A DNA stretch of 64,000 bases from Oceanobacter mangrovi (GTDB lineage Bacteria; Pseudomonadota; Gammaproteobacteria; Pseudomonadales; Oceanobacteraceae): assembly GCF_019740315.1 (NCBI RefSeq), contig NZ_JAHXZR010000001.1, forward strand, positions 744,001-808,000, read 5' to 3'. Below, piece by piece: positions 36,351 to 46,944 of the stretch (its first letter is position 1; each line of letters starts with the position of its first letter). A model generated the notes under the pieces. The model saw only the letters and a list, made by a program, of their open reading frames with translations. It did no database searches and was not told the origin of the DNA. Made by a program: the position numbers and the translations under genes.

Positions 36351-37811
36351 ATGGCATTTTCCATTCAGAACAGTGAGCTGCTGGTCACCAAAGGCCTGAT
36401 CGATGGTCAGTGGGTAGATGCAGACAGCAAGGGCACGGTTGCAGTATTCAACCCGGCAACCGGTGAAGAACTGGTGCAGGTGGTCGACATGGGCGAGGCC
36501 GAAACCCGCCGTGCGATTGAAGCTGCCAACAAGGCTTTCCCGCTCTGGTCTGGCAAGACTGCCAAGGAACGCAGCGACATCCTGGAAAAATGGTTTGACC
36601 TGATCATGGCCAACCAGGATGAACTGGCCGCGATCCTGACTGCCGAACAGGGCAAGCCACTGTTCGAAGCCAAGGGCGAAATTGCCTATGGCGCGTCTTA
36701 CGTTAAATGGTTCGCCGAAGAAGCCCGTCGTGTTTACGGCGACATCATTCCGGCAGCCCAGCAAGGCCGTCGCAACCTGGTGATCAAGCAGCCTATTGGT
36801 GTGGTAGCAGCGATTACGCCGTGGAACTTCCCGTCAGCCATGCTGGCGCGCAAGATTGCTCCGGCGCTGGCAGCTGGTTGTACCATCGTCTGTAAGCCTG
36901 CTACTGAAACCCCGCTGTCAGCACTGTCTATTGCACTGCTGGCTGAGCAGGCCGGTGTTCCTGCCGGTGTGATCAACGTGGTTGTCGGCAGCAGCTCCCG
37001 CGCCATCGGTGGTGAAATGACGGCCAACCCGCTGGTGCGCAAGCTGACTTTCACCGGTTCTACGCCAGTGGGCAAGCTGCTGATGAAGCAGTGTGCCGAT
37101 ACCGTCAAGCGCACTTCCATGGAGCTGGGTGGCAACGCGCCAATCATTATTTTTGACGATGCCGATCTGGATCAGGCCATCAATGGCGCGCTGATTTCCA
37201 AGTTCCGCAACTCAGGCCAGACCTGTATCTGCTCCAACCGAGTAATGGTACAGGCCGGTATCTACGACCGTTTTGTTGAACGTCTGGCGGCTGAAGTGAG
37301 CCAGTTCAAGGTTGGTAATGGTCTGGAAGAAAGCACCACTCACGGTCCGCTGGTTAACGAGAAAGCTGTTAACGGTGTCGCTGAACTGGTTGATTCCGCT
37401 GTTGCTGATGGTGCCCGTGTGGTTCTGGGTGGTGCTCGTGGTGAACAGGGTGCCTGTTTCTACCAGCCAACCATTCTGGCCGATGCCAAGCCATCCATGC
37501 GGGTATTCAAAGAGGAAATCTTTGGCCCGGTGGCGCCGATCTTCAAGTTCGAAACCGATGAAGAAGCCATCGCGATGGCCAACGACACCGAGTTTGGTCT
37601 GGCGTCCTATATCTATACCAACAACCTCAAGCGTATCTGGAACGTTTCCGAAGCGCTGGAATACGGCATGGTCGGCGTTAACGAAACCGCCATCAGCTCC
37701 GAAGTGATTCCGTTTGGTGGCGTGAAGGAATCCGGCCAGGGCCGTGAAGGTTCCAAATACGGTCTGGATGATTATCTGGAAACCAAGCTGATCTGTCTGG
37801 GTGGCTTGTAA
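36351..37811 (+). CDS. gabD: NAD(P)-dependent succinate-semialdehyde dehydrogenase
   Basis: 486 residues. The catalytic Glu is in SMELGGNAPIIIFDDADLDQ (about E258) and the Cys in NSGQTCICSNRVMVQ (about C292); the N-terminal LLVTKGLIDGQWVDADSKGT and the end VGVNETAISSEVIPFGGVKE, SGQGREGSKYG are characteristic of GabD/DavD. It oxidises succinate semialdehyde from GABA to succinate for the TCA cycle. It is followed, after REP-like repeats, by an aminotransferase that could make its substrate. Glutarate semialdehyde is a possible second substrate. Confidence 0.92.
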   Translation: MAFSIQNSELLVTKGLIDGQWVDADSKGTVAVFNPATGEELVQVVDMGEAETRRAIEAANKAFPLWSGKTAKERSDILEKWFDLIMANQDELAAILTAEQGKPLFEAKGEIAYGASYVKWFAEEARRVYGDIIPAAQQGRRNLVIKQPIGVVAAITPWNFPSAMLARKIAPALAAGCTIVCKPATETPLSALSIALLAEQAGVPAGVINVVVGSSSRAIGGEMTANPLVRKLTFTGSTPVGKLLMKQCADTVKRTSMELGGNAPIIIFDDADLDQAINGALISKFRNSGQTCICSNRVMVQAGIYDRFVERLAAEVSQFKVGNGLEESTTHGPLVNEKAVNGVAELVDSAVADGARVVLGGARGEQGACFYQPTILADAKPSMRVFKEEIFGPVAPIFKFETDEEAIAMANDTEFGLASYIYTNNLKRIWNVSEALEYGMVGVNETAISSEVIPFGGVKESGQGREGSKYGLDDYLETKLICLGGL

Positions 37812-37842
37812 GACCTGATTTCCATGCCGTTTGGAGGCGTAG

Positions 37843-37911
37843 GTCGGATAAGCCTGCGCCATCCGACGGCAGGCATTGTCTGATGGCAGCCGCTTCGCGT
37901 CTTTATCAGAC
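37843..37911. repeat. REP-like dyad pair between gabD and the aminotransferase
   Basis: GTCGGATAAGCCTGCGCC..ATCCGAC (37843-37867) and GTCTGAT...ATCAGAC (37878-37911). The second dyad differs from the GTCAGAT version by compensating changes in both arms. A GTTGCCAC/GTGGTAAC hairpin follows near 37940-37965. Confidence 0.7.
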
Positions 37912-38102
37912 TTACTGGATCAGACCTACAGGACACCTCGTTGCCACACTCGGCGTGGTAACGGGCGCTCAAATGAAATTTCGGCTGTTGCCACGCAGCA
38001 GCCAGCACCAACAACGTTAGCCGACGGCCCGTGAGCTACACCCGTCGCCGGCGTTTTTAAAATATCGCAGCTGATTGCAGCTGGAGTGATCGGGAGCAGC
38101 AT

Positions 38103-39440
38103 ATGTCTCACATGGTATATCCAACCACCAACTTCAAGGCGGTTGAGCAAATGACCATCGAACGCGGTGATGGTATCTACGTTTATGACAACCACGGCAA
38201 ACAGTACCTCGAAGGTATGTCTGGCCTGTGGTGCGCATCACTGGGCTTTAACAATGCCGAGCTGATCGAAGCTGCGACCAAACAAATGGAAAAGCTGTCC
38301 TACGCCCACATGTTCGGCGGCAAGGTACACGAGCCAGGCATGCAACTGGCCGACAAGCTGTCTGCCATGGTGCCGGTTGAAAACGCTCACATCTTCATGG
38401 GCAGCTCTGGCTCTGACGCCAACGACTCCCATATCAAGATGCTGCGTTACTACTTCGCTGCCATCGGCAAGCCTGAAAAGCGCAAGATCATTGCCCGTGA
38501 GCGTTCCTACCACGGTGTGACCGTTGCAGCGGCCTGTCTGACTGGCTTGCCAATCAACCAGACCAACTTCGACCTGCCGATTGATGCGCTGGGCATTCTG
38601 CGTACCGACGCGCCACACTACCTGCGTGGCAAGATCGAAGGCGAATCCGAAGCTGATTTCGTTAACCGTATCGTTGCCAACCTGGAAGCCATGATCCTGC
38701 GTGAAGGCCCGGAAACCATCGCCGCCTTTATCGCCGAGCCAATCACAGGAGCTTCCGGTGTGATCGTGCCGCCAGCCGGCTATTACGAAAAAGTACAGGC
38801 GGTACTGAACAAGTACGACATCCTGTTCTGGGCTGACGAAGTGATCACCGGCTTTGGCCGTACCGGTAACGACTTTGGTGTGACCACCATGGGCATCAAG
38901 CCGGACCTGATGAGCTTCGCCAAGCAGCTGTCATCCTCCTACGTACCGATTTCTGCCTCTGTGATTCCTGGCAAGATGTACGACGCCATGGTTGATGAAA
39001 CCAACCGTCTGGGCGTATTTGGCCACGGCTACACCTACTCCGCGCACCCACTGGCTGCCGCTGTAGCGCTGAAGACCCTGGAAATCTACGAGCGTGACAA
39101 CACCTTCGCCAAAGCGGCAGAAACCGGTGAATACCTGCAGGCGCGTCTGGCTGAATTCAACAGCCACCCACTGGTGGGTGAAGTGCGTGGCGCTGGCATG
39201 ATCGCCGCCGTTGAGCTGGTGGCCGACAAGGACAGCAAGGCTGCCTTCCCGGATGGCAAGGTTGGCTACTTCGCTGCTAACGCCTGTCAGCAACACGGTT
39301 TGATCAGCCGTCCGGTTGCCGGTAGCTCACTGGCACTGTGTCCTCCGCTGATCACCACCAAGGCGCAGATCGACGAAATCGTTGAGAAGATGGGCAAGGC
39401 TCTGGACGACACCATGGCGTTCGTACAGCAGCAAGGCTGA
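38103..39440 (+). CDS. Class III aminotransferase, probably for GABA or another omega-amine
   Basis: 445 residues, PLP fold type I. PLP-binding Lys is in PDLMSFAKQLSSSYVPIS; FMGSSGSDANDSHIKMLRYY, ERSYHGVT and WADEVITGFGRTG are class III motifs, and the start VYPTTNFKAVEQMTIERGDG is typical of omega-amino acid:pyruvate types. Together with gabD upstream it would convert GABA to succinate semialdehyde. Putrescine or beta-alanine are also possible substrates. GGGAG precedes the ATG. A strong terminator follows. Confidence 0.82.
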   Translation: MSHMVYPTTNFKAVEQMTIERGDGIYVYDNHGKQYLEGMSGLWCASLGFNNAELIEAATKQMEKLSYAHMFGGKVHEPGMQLADKLSAMVPVENAHIFMGSSGSDANDSHIKMLRYYFAAIGKPEKRKIIARERSYHGVTVAAACLTGLPINQTNFDLPIDALGILRTDAPHYLRGKIEGESEADFVNRIVANLEAMILREGPETIAAFIAEPITGASGVIVPPAGYYEKVQAVLNKYDILFWADEVITGFGRTGNDFGVTTMGIKPDLMSFAKQLSSSYVPISASVIPGKMYDAMVDETNRLGVFGHGYTYSAHPLAAAVALKTLEIYERDNTFAKAAETGEYLQARLAEFNSHPLVGEVRGAGMIAAVELVADKDSKAAFPDGKVGYFAANACQQHGLISRPVAGSSLALCPPLITTKAQIDEIVEKMGKALDDTMAFVQQQG

Positions 39441-39636
39441 TCGACCGATTAACCGTTGGGCTGGTGGGGCCGCATCCACACCAGCCTGATGGCGCTTGAC
39501 CCTGTTTGACCCTGCAGTACCAGTCATTTCATCCTGCTGTGGCGGTTCCCGTGACGGTCACAACCAGTCCTGCTGTGCTGTGTTCACCCTGTACGCAGCT
39601 CTTCCTCCTTTTATTTGGTCGCAGGATGAATTTTTT

Positions 39637-39660
39637 GCCCCCGCCTCTGGGGGCTTTTTT
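39637..39660 (+). terminator. Rho-independent terminator after the aminotransferase
   Basis: GCCCCCGcctCTGGGGGC followed by six T. It is about 197 bases after the stop codon. Confidence 0.85.
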
Positions 39661-39684
39661 GTACCCGGAATTCGTGATGCCGTT

Positions 39685-39814
39685 GTCCAGGCATGCCTGG
39701 ACCCTACGCAAGCATGGTCAACCCTGTGGTTGTTCCCCAAAATTCGTAGGGTCGGGACATGTCCCGACAGCGGCTGTAATGTTTTCAAACGCTGTTGTCC
39801 AGGCATGCCTGGAC
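39685..39814. repeat. Three perfect CATG-centred palindromes
   Basis: GTCCAGGCATGCCTGGAC at 39685-39702 and 39797-39814 flank GTCGGGACATGTCCCGAC at 39751-39768. All three are perfect 18-mers; the first is followed by CCTACG and the second preceded by GTAGG. Confidence 0.85.
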
Positions 39815-39844
39815 CCTGCGCAAGCTGATGCCCGGCCAGCGGCA

Positions 39845-39879
39845 ACAAAAAAGCCCTCGGTTCAGGAACCAGAGGGCAA
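39845..39879 (-). terminator. Rho-independent terminator of the ydc-patD operon
   Basis: Read on the minus strand: GCCCTCTGGTTCC-tg-AACCGAGGGC followed by six T, about 60 bases after the patD stop codon. Confidence 0.85.
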
Positions 39880-39940
39880 GGAGTATCGGCACGGGACTGC
39901 CGAAAGGGGTGCTGTGGCTCAGGCCACTGATTACCTGCGT

Positions 39941-41365
39941 TTAATGCTTGATCATGACATGGCGGATGGTGGTGTAGTCTTCCAGTCCGTACATCGACAT
40001 ATCCTTGCCATAACCAGACATCTTCATACCACCGTGCGGCATTTCGGAGGTCAGCATAAAGTGGGTGTTGACCCAGGTGCAGCCGTACTGCAAACGGGCA
40101 CTGATGCGCGCAGCGCGGCCGGTATCACTGGTCCAGACGGATGACGCGAGTCCGTAATCGGAGTCGTTGGCCATTCGCAGCGCGTCGGCTTCGGTATCAA
40201 ATTCGGTGATAGATACCACGGGCCCGAACACTTCCTTGCGGACGATGTCGTCGTCCTGCAGGGCACCGGCAATTACGGTTGGTTCATAGAAATAGCCGGC
40301 ACGATCGGCTTTTTTACCGCCGGTGGTGATGCTGATGTGCGGCAGCGCGCGAGCGTTGTCGACCATGCTGGCGACTTTCTCAAGTTGAGCAGCGGACACC
40401 AGCGGGCCCATTTCGACGCCTTCTTCATCCTGGCTGCCGATCTTGATGGTAGCGACTGCGGCAGTGAGCTTTTCGACCAGCTGTGGATAAACCGATTTCT
40501 GCACATAGATACGGCAGGCGGCGGTGCAGTCCTGACCGGCGTTGTAGAAGCCAAAGGCACGTAAACCGTCAACCACCTCATCGAGGTCAGCGTCGTCAAA
40601 CACCAGAACCGGCGCTTTGCCGCCCAGTTCCATATGGGTCCGTTTCATGCTGGCGGCACCGCTTTCAACAATCTTCTGGCCGGTCGGAATTGAGCCAGTC
40701 AGGGACACCATGCTGACGCCCTTGTGGCTGGTCAGTGGCGCACCAACATTGATACCGCCACCAAACAGCACGTTGACCACACCAGCCGGGAAGATGTCTT
40801 GCAGCACTTCGCTCATCTTCAGGGTGGTCAGCGGGGTGATTTCGGACGGCTTGATGACCACACAGTTACCGGCGGCCAGTGCTGGAGCCAGTTTCCAGGC
40901 AGCCATCATCAGCGGGTAGTTCCAGGGTGCGATAGAGGCCACCACACCGACCGGGTCACGACGGATCATGGAAGTAAAACCGGGCAGGTATTCAGCCGCG
41001 GCGGAGCCGTTCATACAACGGCAGGCACCGGCAAAAAAGCGGAACACGTCGGCGATGGCCGGGATTTCATCGTTCAGCGCGGCGCTATAAGGCTTGCCAA
41101 CATCGTTGGACTCCAGTCGGGCAAATTCTTCGCCCATCGACTCAATGGTATCGGCCAGTTTCAGCAGCAGCGTCGAACGGGCGGACGGGGTGGTCTGGCT
41201 CCAGCTTTCAAAGGCACTGTTAGCGGCAGCAACCGCAGCATCGACCTGTTCAGCGCTGGCTTCGGCAATTTGACACAAGACCTCACCAGTGGCCGGGTTG
41301 TAAACGTCCATCAGGGCGCCGGTGCCACTAACCAGCTCGCCATTAATCAGCATTTTGTTGAGCAT
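39941..41365 (-). CDS. patD: Gamma-aminobutyraldehyde dehydrogenase
   Basis: 474 residues. Catalytic Glu in [20 protein letters not shown] (about E246) and Cys in [16 protein letters not shown] (about C280), the latter being the PatD/YdcW signature. It oxidises 4-aminobutanal (from putrescine) to GABA. The gene is last in a five-gene set SBP-ATPase-permease-permease-ALDH that matches E. coli ydcSTUV-patD in order. AGAGGAAA precedes the ATG at 41365. A second, closely similar ALDH lies at 46944. Confidence 0.92.
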   Translation of the reverse strand: MLNKMLINGELVSGTGALMDVYNPATGEVLCQIAEASAEQVDAAVAAANSAFESWSQTTPSARSTLLLKLADTIESMGEEFARLESNDVGKPYSAALNDEIPAIADVFRFFAGACRCMNGSAAAEYLPGFTSMIRRDPVGVVASIAPWNYPLMMAAWKLAPALAAGNCVVIKPSEITPLTTLKMSEVLQDIFPAGVVNVLFGGGINVGAPLTSHKGVSMVSLTGSIPTGQKIVESGAASMKRTHMELGGKAPVLVFDDADLDEVVDGLRAFGFYNAGQDCTAACRIYVQKSVYPQLVEKLTAAVATIKIGSQDEEGVEMGPLVSAAQLEKVASMVDNARALPHISITTGGKKADRAGYFYEPTVIAGALQDDDIVRKEVFGPVVSITEFDTEADALRMANDSDYGLASSVWTSDTGRAARISARLQYGCTWVNTHFMLTSEMPHGGMKMSGYGKDMSMYGLEDYTTIRHVMIKH

Positions 41366-41432
41366 GATGTTTCCTCTTTTGCAGGTCGTTGCGAATTTCT
41401 TTACGAATGTCTGTACGAATGGGTTTACAGGG

Positions 41433-42254
41433 TTATTTACCGCTACCGGCAACACTGTCGCCGTCGCGGGTTAACAGATAAGCCAGGCTGACCGGAATCA
41501 TGGTGGCCAGCATCACCAGCAGCGCTACCACGTTGGTGACGGGCACATCACGCGGGCGGGTGAGCTGGTTCAGCAGCCAGATTGGCAGCGGTTTTTCATG
41601 ACCGGCGGTAAAGGTGGTGACGATCAGCTCATCGAACGACAAGGCAAACGCCAGCATGCCACCGGCCAGCATGGCCGAGCCCAGATTCGGCAGCAGGATG
41701 TAGCGGAAGGTCTGCCAGCCATCAGCACCCAGGTCCATCGAGGCTTCAATCAGGCTCGCCGAGGTGCGGCGGAAACGCGCTACCACGTTGTTGTAAACAA
41801 TCACTACGCAGAAGGTGGCGTGGCCAATAATGATGGTCAGCATGCCGGGTTCGAGACCCACCGCCTTGAAGCCGTTCAGCAACGCCAGGCCGGTGATAAT
41901 ACCGGGCAGGGCAATGGGCAGAATCAGCATCAGGGTGATGCTTTCCTTGCCGAAGAACGACTTGCGATACATGGCTGCCGCCGCCAGGGTACCTAACACC
42001 AGTGCGATTAACGTCGCGAAACAGGCAATCTGCAACGACAGGCCAATGGCTTCGAGTACGTCCTGACGTTGTAATGCCACGCTGAACCACTTGGTGGTAA
42101 AGCCTTTTGGTGGAAAGCTGAAGGCCGATTCCTCGGTGTTGAAGGCGTAAATCGCGATCACCACAATCGGGAAATGCAGGAACAGCAGGCCACCCCAGGC
42201 AGCCAGTTTCAGCCACGGGCTGGCGCCTGGTATTTTTTGAGAATCAGAGCGCAT
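41433..42254 (-). CDS. ydcV: Polyamine-type ABC permease, YdcV/PotI-like
   Basis: 273 residues, about six membrane segments. The coupling loop reads [40 protein letters not shown] and the tail [22 protein letters not shown], as in PotC/PotI/YdcV. Together with YdcU it forms the inner-membrane channel. It overlaps the ydcU stop by 11 bp. patD follows after 67 bases. Confidence 0.88.
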   Translation of the reverse strand: MRSDSQKIPGASPWLKLAAWGGLLFLHFPIVVIAIYAFNTEESAFSFPPKGFTTKWFSVALQRQDVLEAIGLSLQIACFATLIALVLGTLAAAAMYRKSFFGKESITLMLILPIALPGIITGLALLNGFKAVGLEPGMLTIIIGHATFCVVIVYNNVVARFRRTSASLIEASMDLGADGWQTFRYILLPNLGSAMLAGGMLAFALSFDELIVTTFTAGHEKPLPIWLLNQLTRPRDVPVTNVVALLVMLATMIPVSLAYLLTRDGDSVAGSGK

Positions 42255-43212
42255 CGAAAGCCCCCATACGTTTGACGATAGCGAGGTACACCGAAATCAG
42301 CACAATCGGCACCAGTGTAAAGGCGGCGGCCATCGGCATATTGCCAATCGAACCCTGCTGCACGTACACCATGCTGCCGAGGAACAGTCCTGGCGGCCCA
42401 ACCAGTTGGGGCACGATGTAATCGCCCAGCGTCAGCGAGAAAGTGAAGATGGAGCCAGCGGCAATGCCGGGCACTGACAAGGGCAGAATCACATGCCGGA
42501 AGGTTTTTGCGGGCGTCGCGCCAAGGTCAGACGAAGCCTGCAACAACGACGGCGGCAAGCGCTCCAGTGACGCCTGAATCGGCAGGATCATGAATGGCAG
42601 CCAGATGTAGGTGAATACCAGAAAGCGGCCCAGATTCGAGGTCGACAGCGTATTGCCACCGATTCCCGGCAGGCTCAACAGCCAGTTCAGCACGGGCGTT
42701 AGATGCAGCAGATCGATAAACCAGTTGCTGACGCCTTCCTGTGCCAGCAGTAGCGTCCAGGCATAGGCCTTGACGATATAACTGGTCCACATCGGCAGCA
42801 TCACTGCCAGATAGAAAAATGCCTTGGTCTTGCCACTGGCATAACGAGCCATGTAATAGGCCACCGGAAAGGCCAGCATGGCACTGAACAGGGACACGCT
42901 CAGCGCCATCAGCAAGGTGCGCAGGATGATGTCGAAGTTGGCGGCTTCAAACAGCTGGGCATAGTTGCTCAGTGTCAGCGTGTGGCTGACCAGCATGGTG
43001 AAATCGTCGAAGGTGTACAAACCCTGCCACAACAGTGCCAGCAGCGAGGCGATATAGACGGAACCGAACCACAGCAGCGGTGGTGTCAGCAGTAATAACA
43101 GCAGCAGTTGGGGTTGCAGATACAGTGCATCACTGCAGCGTTGCAGCAGGTTGCGCGGCTGCTCCGGGTGGCTGTTAAAGGCAGCCGGGTTGCTTGAAAC
43201 GGCGCTGCTCAT
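42244..43212 (-). CDS. ydcU: Polyamine-type ABC permease, YdcU/PotH-like
   Basis: 322 residues with a longer N-terminus than PotB, and about six membrane segments. Loop: [40 protein letters not shown], then [25 protein letters not shown] precedes the ATG at 43212; the longer frame overlapping the ATPase gene is rejected. It starts two bases past the ydcT stop codon, so expression is coupled. Confidence 0.88.
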   Translation of the reverse strand: MSSAVSSNPAAFNSHPEQPRNLLQRCSDALYLQPQLLLLLLLTPPLLWFGSVYIASLLALLWQGLYTFDDFTMLVSHTLTLSNYAQLFEAANFDIILRTLLMALSVSLFSAMLAFPVAYYMARYASGKTKAFFYLAVMLPMWTSYIVKAYAWTLLLAQEGVSNWFIDLLHLTPVLNWLLSLPGIGGNTLSTSNLGRFLVFTYIWLPFMILPIQASLERLPPSLLQASSDLGATPAKTFRHVILPLSVPGIAAGSIFTFSLTLGDYIVPQLVGPPGLFLGSMVYVQQGSIGNMPMAAAFTLVPIVLISVYLAIVKRMGAFDAL

Positions 43213-43213
43213 A

Positions 43214-44248
43214 TCAGGCTCCTGCGGCCGCTGTGCGGCTACTATCCAGACTGACCATGGCACCGGTTTGCCAGCTGATATGAGTGACCTGGCCCGGAGT
43301 CGGTAATGGCTGTTCAGTCAGCAATGTGTTGGCCTGCAGGGCAGCGATCAAAACCCCCGGAGCGACTTCTACCTCAATGCGGGTGTTGGCTCCCTGATAC
43401 TGGATATCGGTGACGGTACCGCTGAGATTGATCTGTTCGGTCAGCGCGCTGTTGTTGACGCTGATGAACTCCGGCCGTACGGCAAAGGCATCGACACCGG
43501 CCAGCTTATGGGCCAGTTCGCCGCGTACAACGTTGGCGGAGCCGACAAAGCTGGCGACAAATTCGGTGGCCGGGCGGTTGTAGAGATTCTGCGGGGTATC
43601 GAGTTGTTCGATACGACCCCGGTTAAAAACGGCGACCCTATCCGACATCGACAGCGCTTCGGTCTGGTCGTGGGTAACAAAAATAAAGGTGATACCTAAC
43701 TGGCGTTGCAGACGCTTGAGTTCGCCTTGCATCTGTTCGCGCAGTTTGAGATCGAGGGCACCCAGAGGCTCGTCGAGCAGCAGCACTTTGGGACGATTCA
43801 CCAGTGCCCGTGCCAGCGCGATACGCTGACGCTGGCCGCCTGATAGCTGAGCCGGTTTGCGGCTGCCGTGGTCTTTCAGGGCGACCAGCTCCAGCGCTTC
43901 CTGGGCCCGTGCCAGCCGTTCCTTTTTCGCCACGCCCTTGACCATCAGGCCGTAGGCGATGTTGTCGATCACGCTCATATGCGGGAACAGGGCGTAGTCC
44001 TGAAACACGGTGTTGACGTTACGCTGGTACGGCGGCAAGCCGGTGGCGTCTTTGCCGTGAATCACAATCTGGCCGTCGTCCGGTTGTTCGAAGCCGGCGA
44101 TCAGCCGCAGGCAGGTGGTTTTGCCGGAACCGGAAGGCCCCAGCATTGAAAAAAACTCGCCTTCGGCAATGTTCAGCGACACCCGGTCGACGGCGGTGAC
44201 GTCGCCAAAGCGGCGGCAGGTGTTAATAAATTCGACGGCGTTGGTCAT
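43214..44248 (-). CDS. ydcT: Polyamine-type ABC transporter ATPase, YdcT/PotA-like
   Basis: 344 residues. Walker A GPSGSGKTTCLRLIAGF, signature LSGGQRQRIALARALVN, Walker B VLLLDEPLGALDLKLRE, switch His in FVTHDQTEALSMSDRV, and a C-terminal TOBE-type domain (about 245-340). It energises import of the YdcS ligand. The ATG at 44248 (MTNAVEFINTCRRFGD) fits the family. A gap of 297 bases with REP-like repeats lies between it and ydcS. Confidence 0.92.
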   Translation of the reverse strand: MTNAVEFINTCRRFGDVTAVDRVSLNIAEGEFFSMLGPSGSGKTTCLRLIAGFEQPDDGQIVIHGKDATGLPPYQRNVNTVFQDYALFPHMSVIDNIAYGLMVKGVAKKERLARAQEALELVALKDHGSRKPAQLSGGQRQRIALARALVNRPKVLLLDEPLGALDLKLREQMQGELKRLQRQLGITFIFVTHDQTEALSMSDRVAVFNRGRIEQLDTPQNLYNRPATEFVASFVGSANVVRGELAHKLAGVDAFAVRPEFISVNNSALTEQINLSGTVTDIQYQGANTRIEVEVAPGVLIAALQANTLLTEQPLPTPGQVTHISWQTGAMVSLDSSRTAAAGA

Positions 44249-44292
44249 GGTGCTTCTCTGGTTGTCATTCTTGTATTCGAGCCTGTTGGTCT

Positions 44293-44517
44293 GTCGGATG
44301 GCGCTCACTTTGCTCGGTTATCCGACCTCCGGTTTTTGCCGGTAGGTCTGATAAGGCCGCTTGGTGCTGCCATCTGGCGTTGGGGTGTCGGATAGCACTC
44401 GCTTTGCTCGTTTATCCCACCTGCGGTTTTGCCTGCAGGTCTGATAAGGCCGCGTAGTGGCCGCCATCTGACGTTGGTCTGTCGGATGGCGCTCGCTTCG
44501 CTCGTTGATCCGACCTA
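44293..44517. repeat. REP-like repeats between ydcS and ydcT
   Basis: Three GTCGGAT...ATCCGAC-type dyads (starting near 44293, 44387 and 44480) alternate with two GTCTGATAAGGCCGC dyads. They sit inside the operon, directly after the binding-protein gene, where such hairpins usually protect the upstream message. Confidence 0.75.
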
Positions 44518-44545
44518 CGCTGTGGTTATTTCCGTCCGGCCCTTA

Positions 44546-45679
44546 TCAGCGCCCGCCCATAATGGCGATGTAGTCCCTGGTCCAGCGGGCGTAGGAAACG
44601 CAGCTGCCCTGGCTTTCACATTTGCTGGTTGGGGTTTTCCAGAAATGCACCTTGTCGAAGTTGTCGAAACCGTTGGTGGAGCAGCCTTCGGCACCGAGCA
44701 GGTCGTTGCCGTCACAAGCGGCCGGTACTGATGGTACGGCACCGAACCAGGCGGCCAGGTCGCCCTGCAGTTTTGGTGTGATCGACCAGTTGAGCCATTC
44801 GTAGGCGCAGTTCGGGTGGGCGGCTTCGGCGGCCATCATGGTGGTGTCAGCCCAGCCGGTAACGCCTTCTTTCGGGAATGTCTGGCCAATCGGTGCGCCT
44901 TCGGCAATCAGGATGTTGGCCATAAACGGCCAGCTGCTGGAAGCCACTACGCCTTCGTTTTTGAAGTCACTCATTTGCACGTTGTAGTCGTGCCAGTAAC
45001 GGTGAATCCGGCTGTGTTGGCTGCGCAGCAGTTCGAGCACGGCGGCGTATTGTTTTTCGTTGAGTTCATACGGGTCCTGGATGCCCAGTTCCGGCTTGGC
45101 GGACTTCAGGTACAGCGCCGCATCGGCCATGTAGATTGCGCCGTCGTAAGCCTGTACGCGGCCCTGGTTGGATTTGCCATCCGGCAGGGTGGTGGGTTCA
45201 AACACCACGCTCCAGCTGTCTGGCGCTTGCTTGAAGGTATCGGTGTTGTACATCAGTACGTTTGGGCCCCACTCAAACGGCACACCGTAGTGTTTGCCGT
45301 CGACCGTGTGCCAGGGGGCGTTTTGCAGGCGTTTGTCGATGGTGTCCCAGGCTTTGATCTTGCTGATATCGATGGCCTGGACGCGCTTGCCGTAGACCAG
45401 ACGCAATGACGCATCACCGGAAGCGGTGACCAGGTCGTAACCGCCCTTGGCCATCAGGCTGACCATCTCATCCGAGGTGGCAGCGGTTTTTACGTTTACG
45501 CTACAGCCGGTATTTTTTTCGAATTCGGTGACCCAGTCATAGGCCGGGTCGGTTTCTCCCCGTTCGATGTAACCAGGCCAGGCGACGATATCCACGCGGC
45601 CTTCGTTTTTTCCGCCCGCCAGTGCAGGAACCGCACTGGCCAGCAACAGGGTAGTGAACAGCAAATGATGTTTCGACAT
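44546..45679 (-). CDS. ydcS: ABC transporter substrate-binding protein, YdcS-like
   Basis: 377 residues with a Sec signal (MSKHHLLFTTLLLASAVPAL, cut after ALA). The type 2 periplasmic fold shows GRVDIVAWPGYIERGETDP, YDLVTASGDASLRLVYGKRV and VPFEWGPNVLMYNTDTFKQA, all YdcS-like. In E. coli YdcS serves a putative polyamine importer and has a separate reported polyhydroxybutyrate role. Four Cys near the C-terminus (CDGNDLLGAEGC, CESQGSC) could form disulfides. AGAGGAAA precedes the ATG. Head of the minus-strand operon; divergent LysR upstream. Confidence 0.88.
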   Translation of the reverse strand: MSKHHLLFTTLLLASAVPALAGGKNEGRVDIVAWPGYIERGETDPAYDWVTEFEKNTGCSVNVKTAATSDEMVSLMAKGGYDLVTASGDASLRLVYGKRVQAIDISKIKAWDTIDKRLQNAPWHTVDGKHYGVPFEWGPNVLMYNTDTFKQAPDSWSVVFEPTTLPDGKSNQGRVQAYDGAIYMADAALYLKSAKPELGIQDPYELNEKQYAAVLELLRSQHSRIHRYWHDYNVQMSDFKNEGVVASSSWPFMANILIAEGAPIGQTFPKEGVTGWADTTMMAAEAAHPNCAYEWLNWSITPKLQGDLAAWFGAVPSVPAACDGNDLLGAEGCSTNGFDNFDKVHFWKTPTSKCESQGSCVSYARWTRDYIAIMGGR

Positions 45680-46014
45680 GGTGTTTCCTCTGGCCTGATG
45701 TTGGTTTGGTATCCATTGCCATCGGCCGGTGGGGCAACCGGCTCTCAGGGCCAAATCAGGCTAAGGCGGATCAAATCTCTGGCTCCAATTGTTATTTAAG
45801 AAAGAAGCCTTCTAAAAAAAAGATAGCTGAAGCCTTAAAAACGCTGGTATATCCAAAAGCGATTAGTTAAAACCCTTGTCAGGCCTGTGTTTACAGACGC
45901 TGTGACCGCCATTCGCGGATGACGATTCGCAGGCTGGAGGCCTGAGAGCAACCGCTAGGGAACGGCAACATTGGCAGCTTTTGATGTTTTGCAAACGGGG
46001 GAATCACACCAGTC
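45680..46014. other. Divergent regulatory region ydcS / lysR
   Basis: 335 bases with no gene. The AT-rich part at 45780-45870 (TTATTTAAGAAAG, a run of eight A) is the likely site of promoters and LysR binding. No perfect operator was seen. Confidence 0.4.
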
Positions 46015-46944
46015 ATGCTGAGTTTGCGGCAAATTCGCTACTTCATCGCGATTGCAGAAACCGGCTCGGTATCGGCGGCGGCGCAGGCGGTGCATATCTC
46101 GCAATCGACCCTGACCACGGCGATCAAGCAGCTGGAAGAAGACCTCAATGCCAGTCTCTTCAGCCGCCATGCCAAGGGTATGGAGCTGACCCATCAGGGC
46201 CACCAGTTCCTGCGCCAGGCCTATCTGGTGATGGCGTCGGTGGATAACGCCCGTCGCAGCCTGCAACAAAGCACCGACGAGGTGGCCGGTGAACTCACCA
46301 TCGGCGTTACCAGTCTGGTGTCGGGCTATTATCTGGCGGACCTGCTGGCGCGTTTTCAGCGTATCTATCACAGAGTCAAACTGCGGGTGGTGGAAGACGA
46401 ACGCGACTATATAGAACATCTGTTAGTCAGTGGTGAAATCGACGTTGGTGTACTGATCCTGTCGAATCTGGGTTATGCCAGTGCACTCAATACCGAAGTG
46501 CTGAACTTCTCCCATTACCGGCTCTGGTTGCCACCGGATCACCCGCTGTTGCAGCTCGACAGCATCAGCCTGAAAGACCTCGCCGAACAGCCGATGATTC
46601 AGCTCAATGTCGATGAAATGGAGCAGCGCTTGCGCGGCCTGTGGCAGGCTTCCGGGGTGCGTCCCAATATCAGCTTGCGAACCGCTTCGGTGGAGGCGGT
46701 GCGCAGCCTGGTGTCAGCGGGTATGGGGCTGGCATTGATGCCGGACATGACTTATCGGCCCTGGTCAGTGGAAGGCGATATGGTCGAAGCGCGGCGTATT
46801 ACCGACGTTACCGACACACTGGATATTGGCCTCGCTTGGCGTCGTGGTGGCGCCCGCAATCCGATGGTCGATTATTTCCTGCCGGTCGCACGGGAAGTGT
46901 TGCCGTTACGTAATGGTGCCAATTCAGCCTTGGGGAGAAGCTAA
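46015..46944 (+). CDS. LysR-family regulator, probable regulator of the ydc-patD genes
   Basis: 309 residues. N-terminal winged helix: MLSLRQIRYFIAIAETGSVS, AAAQAVHISQSTLTTAIKQL, LFSRHAKGMELTHQG; then the LysR substrate-binding domain (about 90-295). It is divergent from ydcS and its stop codon overlaps the start of a patD-like ALDH (TAATG), so it most likely controls both. The inducer may be putrescine or an aminoaldehyde, by context only. Confidence 0.9.
   Translation: MLSLRQIRYFIAIAETGSVSAAAQAVHISQSTLTTAIKQLEEDLNASLFSRHAKGMELTHQGHQFLRQAYLVMASVDNARRSLQQSTDEVAGELTIGVTSLVSGYYLADLLARFQRIYHRVKLRVVEDERDYIEHLLVSGEIDVGVLILSNLGYASALNTEVLNFSHYRLWLPPDHPLLQLDSISLKDLAEQPMIQLNVDEMEQRLRGLWQASGVRPNISLRTASVEAVRSLVSAGMGLALMPDMTYRPWSVEGDMVEARRITDVTDTLDIGLAWRRGGARNPMVDYFLPVAREVLPLRNGANSALGRS

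Larger units (their letters stand above)
39441..39940. other. Convergent intergenic region, aminotransferase / patD
   Basis: 500 bases with no gene. It holds a terminator for each side and three CATG palindromes between them (39685, 39751, 39797). Confidence 0.7.

Noticed and set aside
39506-40144. 212-codon plus-strand frame between the aminotransferase and patD
   Set aside because: It runs through two terminators, three palindromes and the 3' end of patD on the other strand; not a gene.
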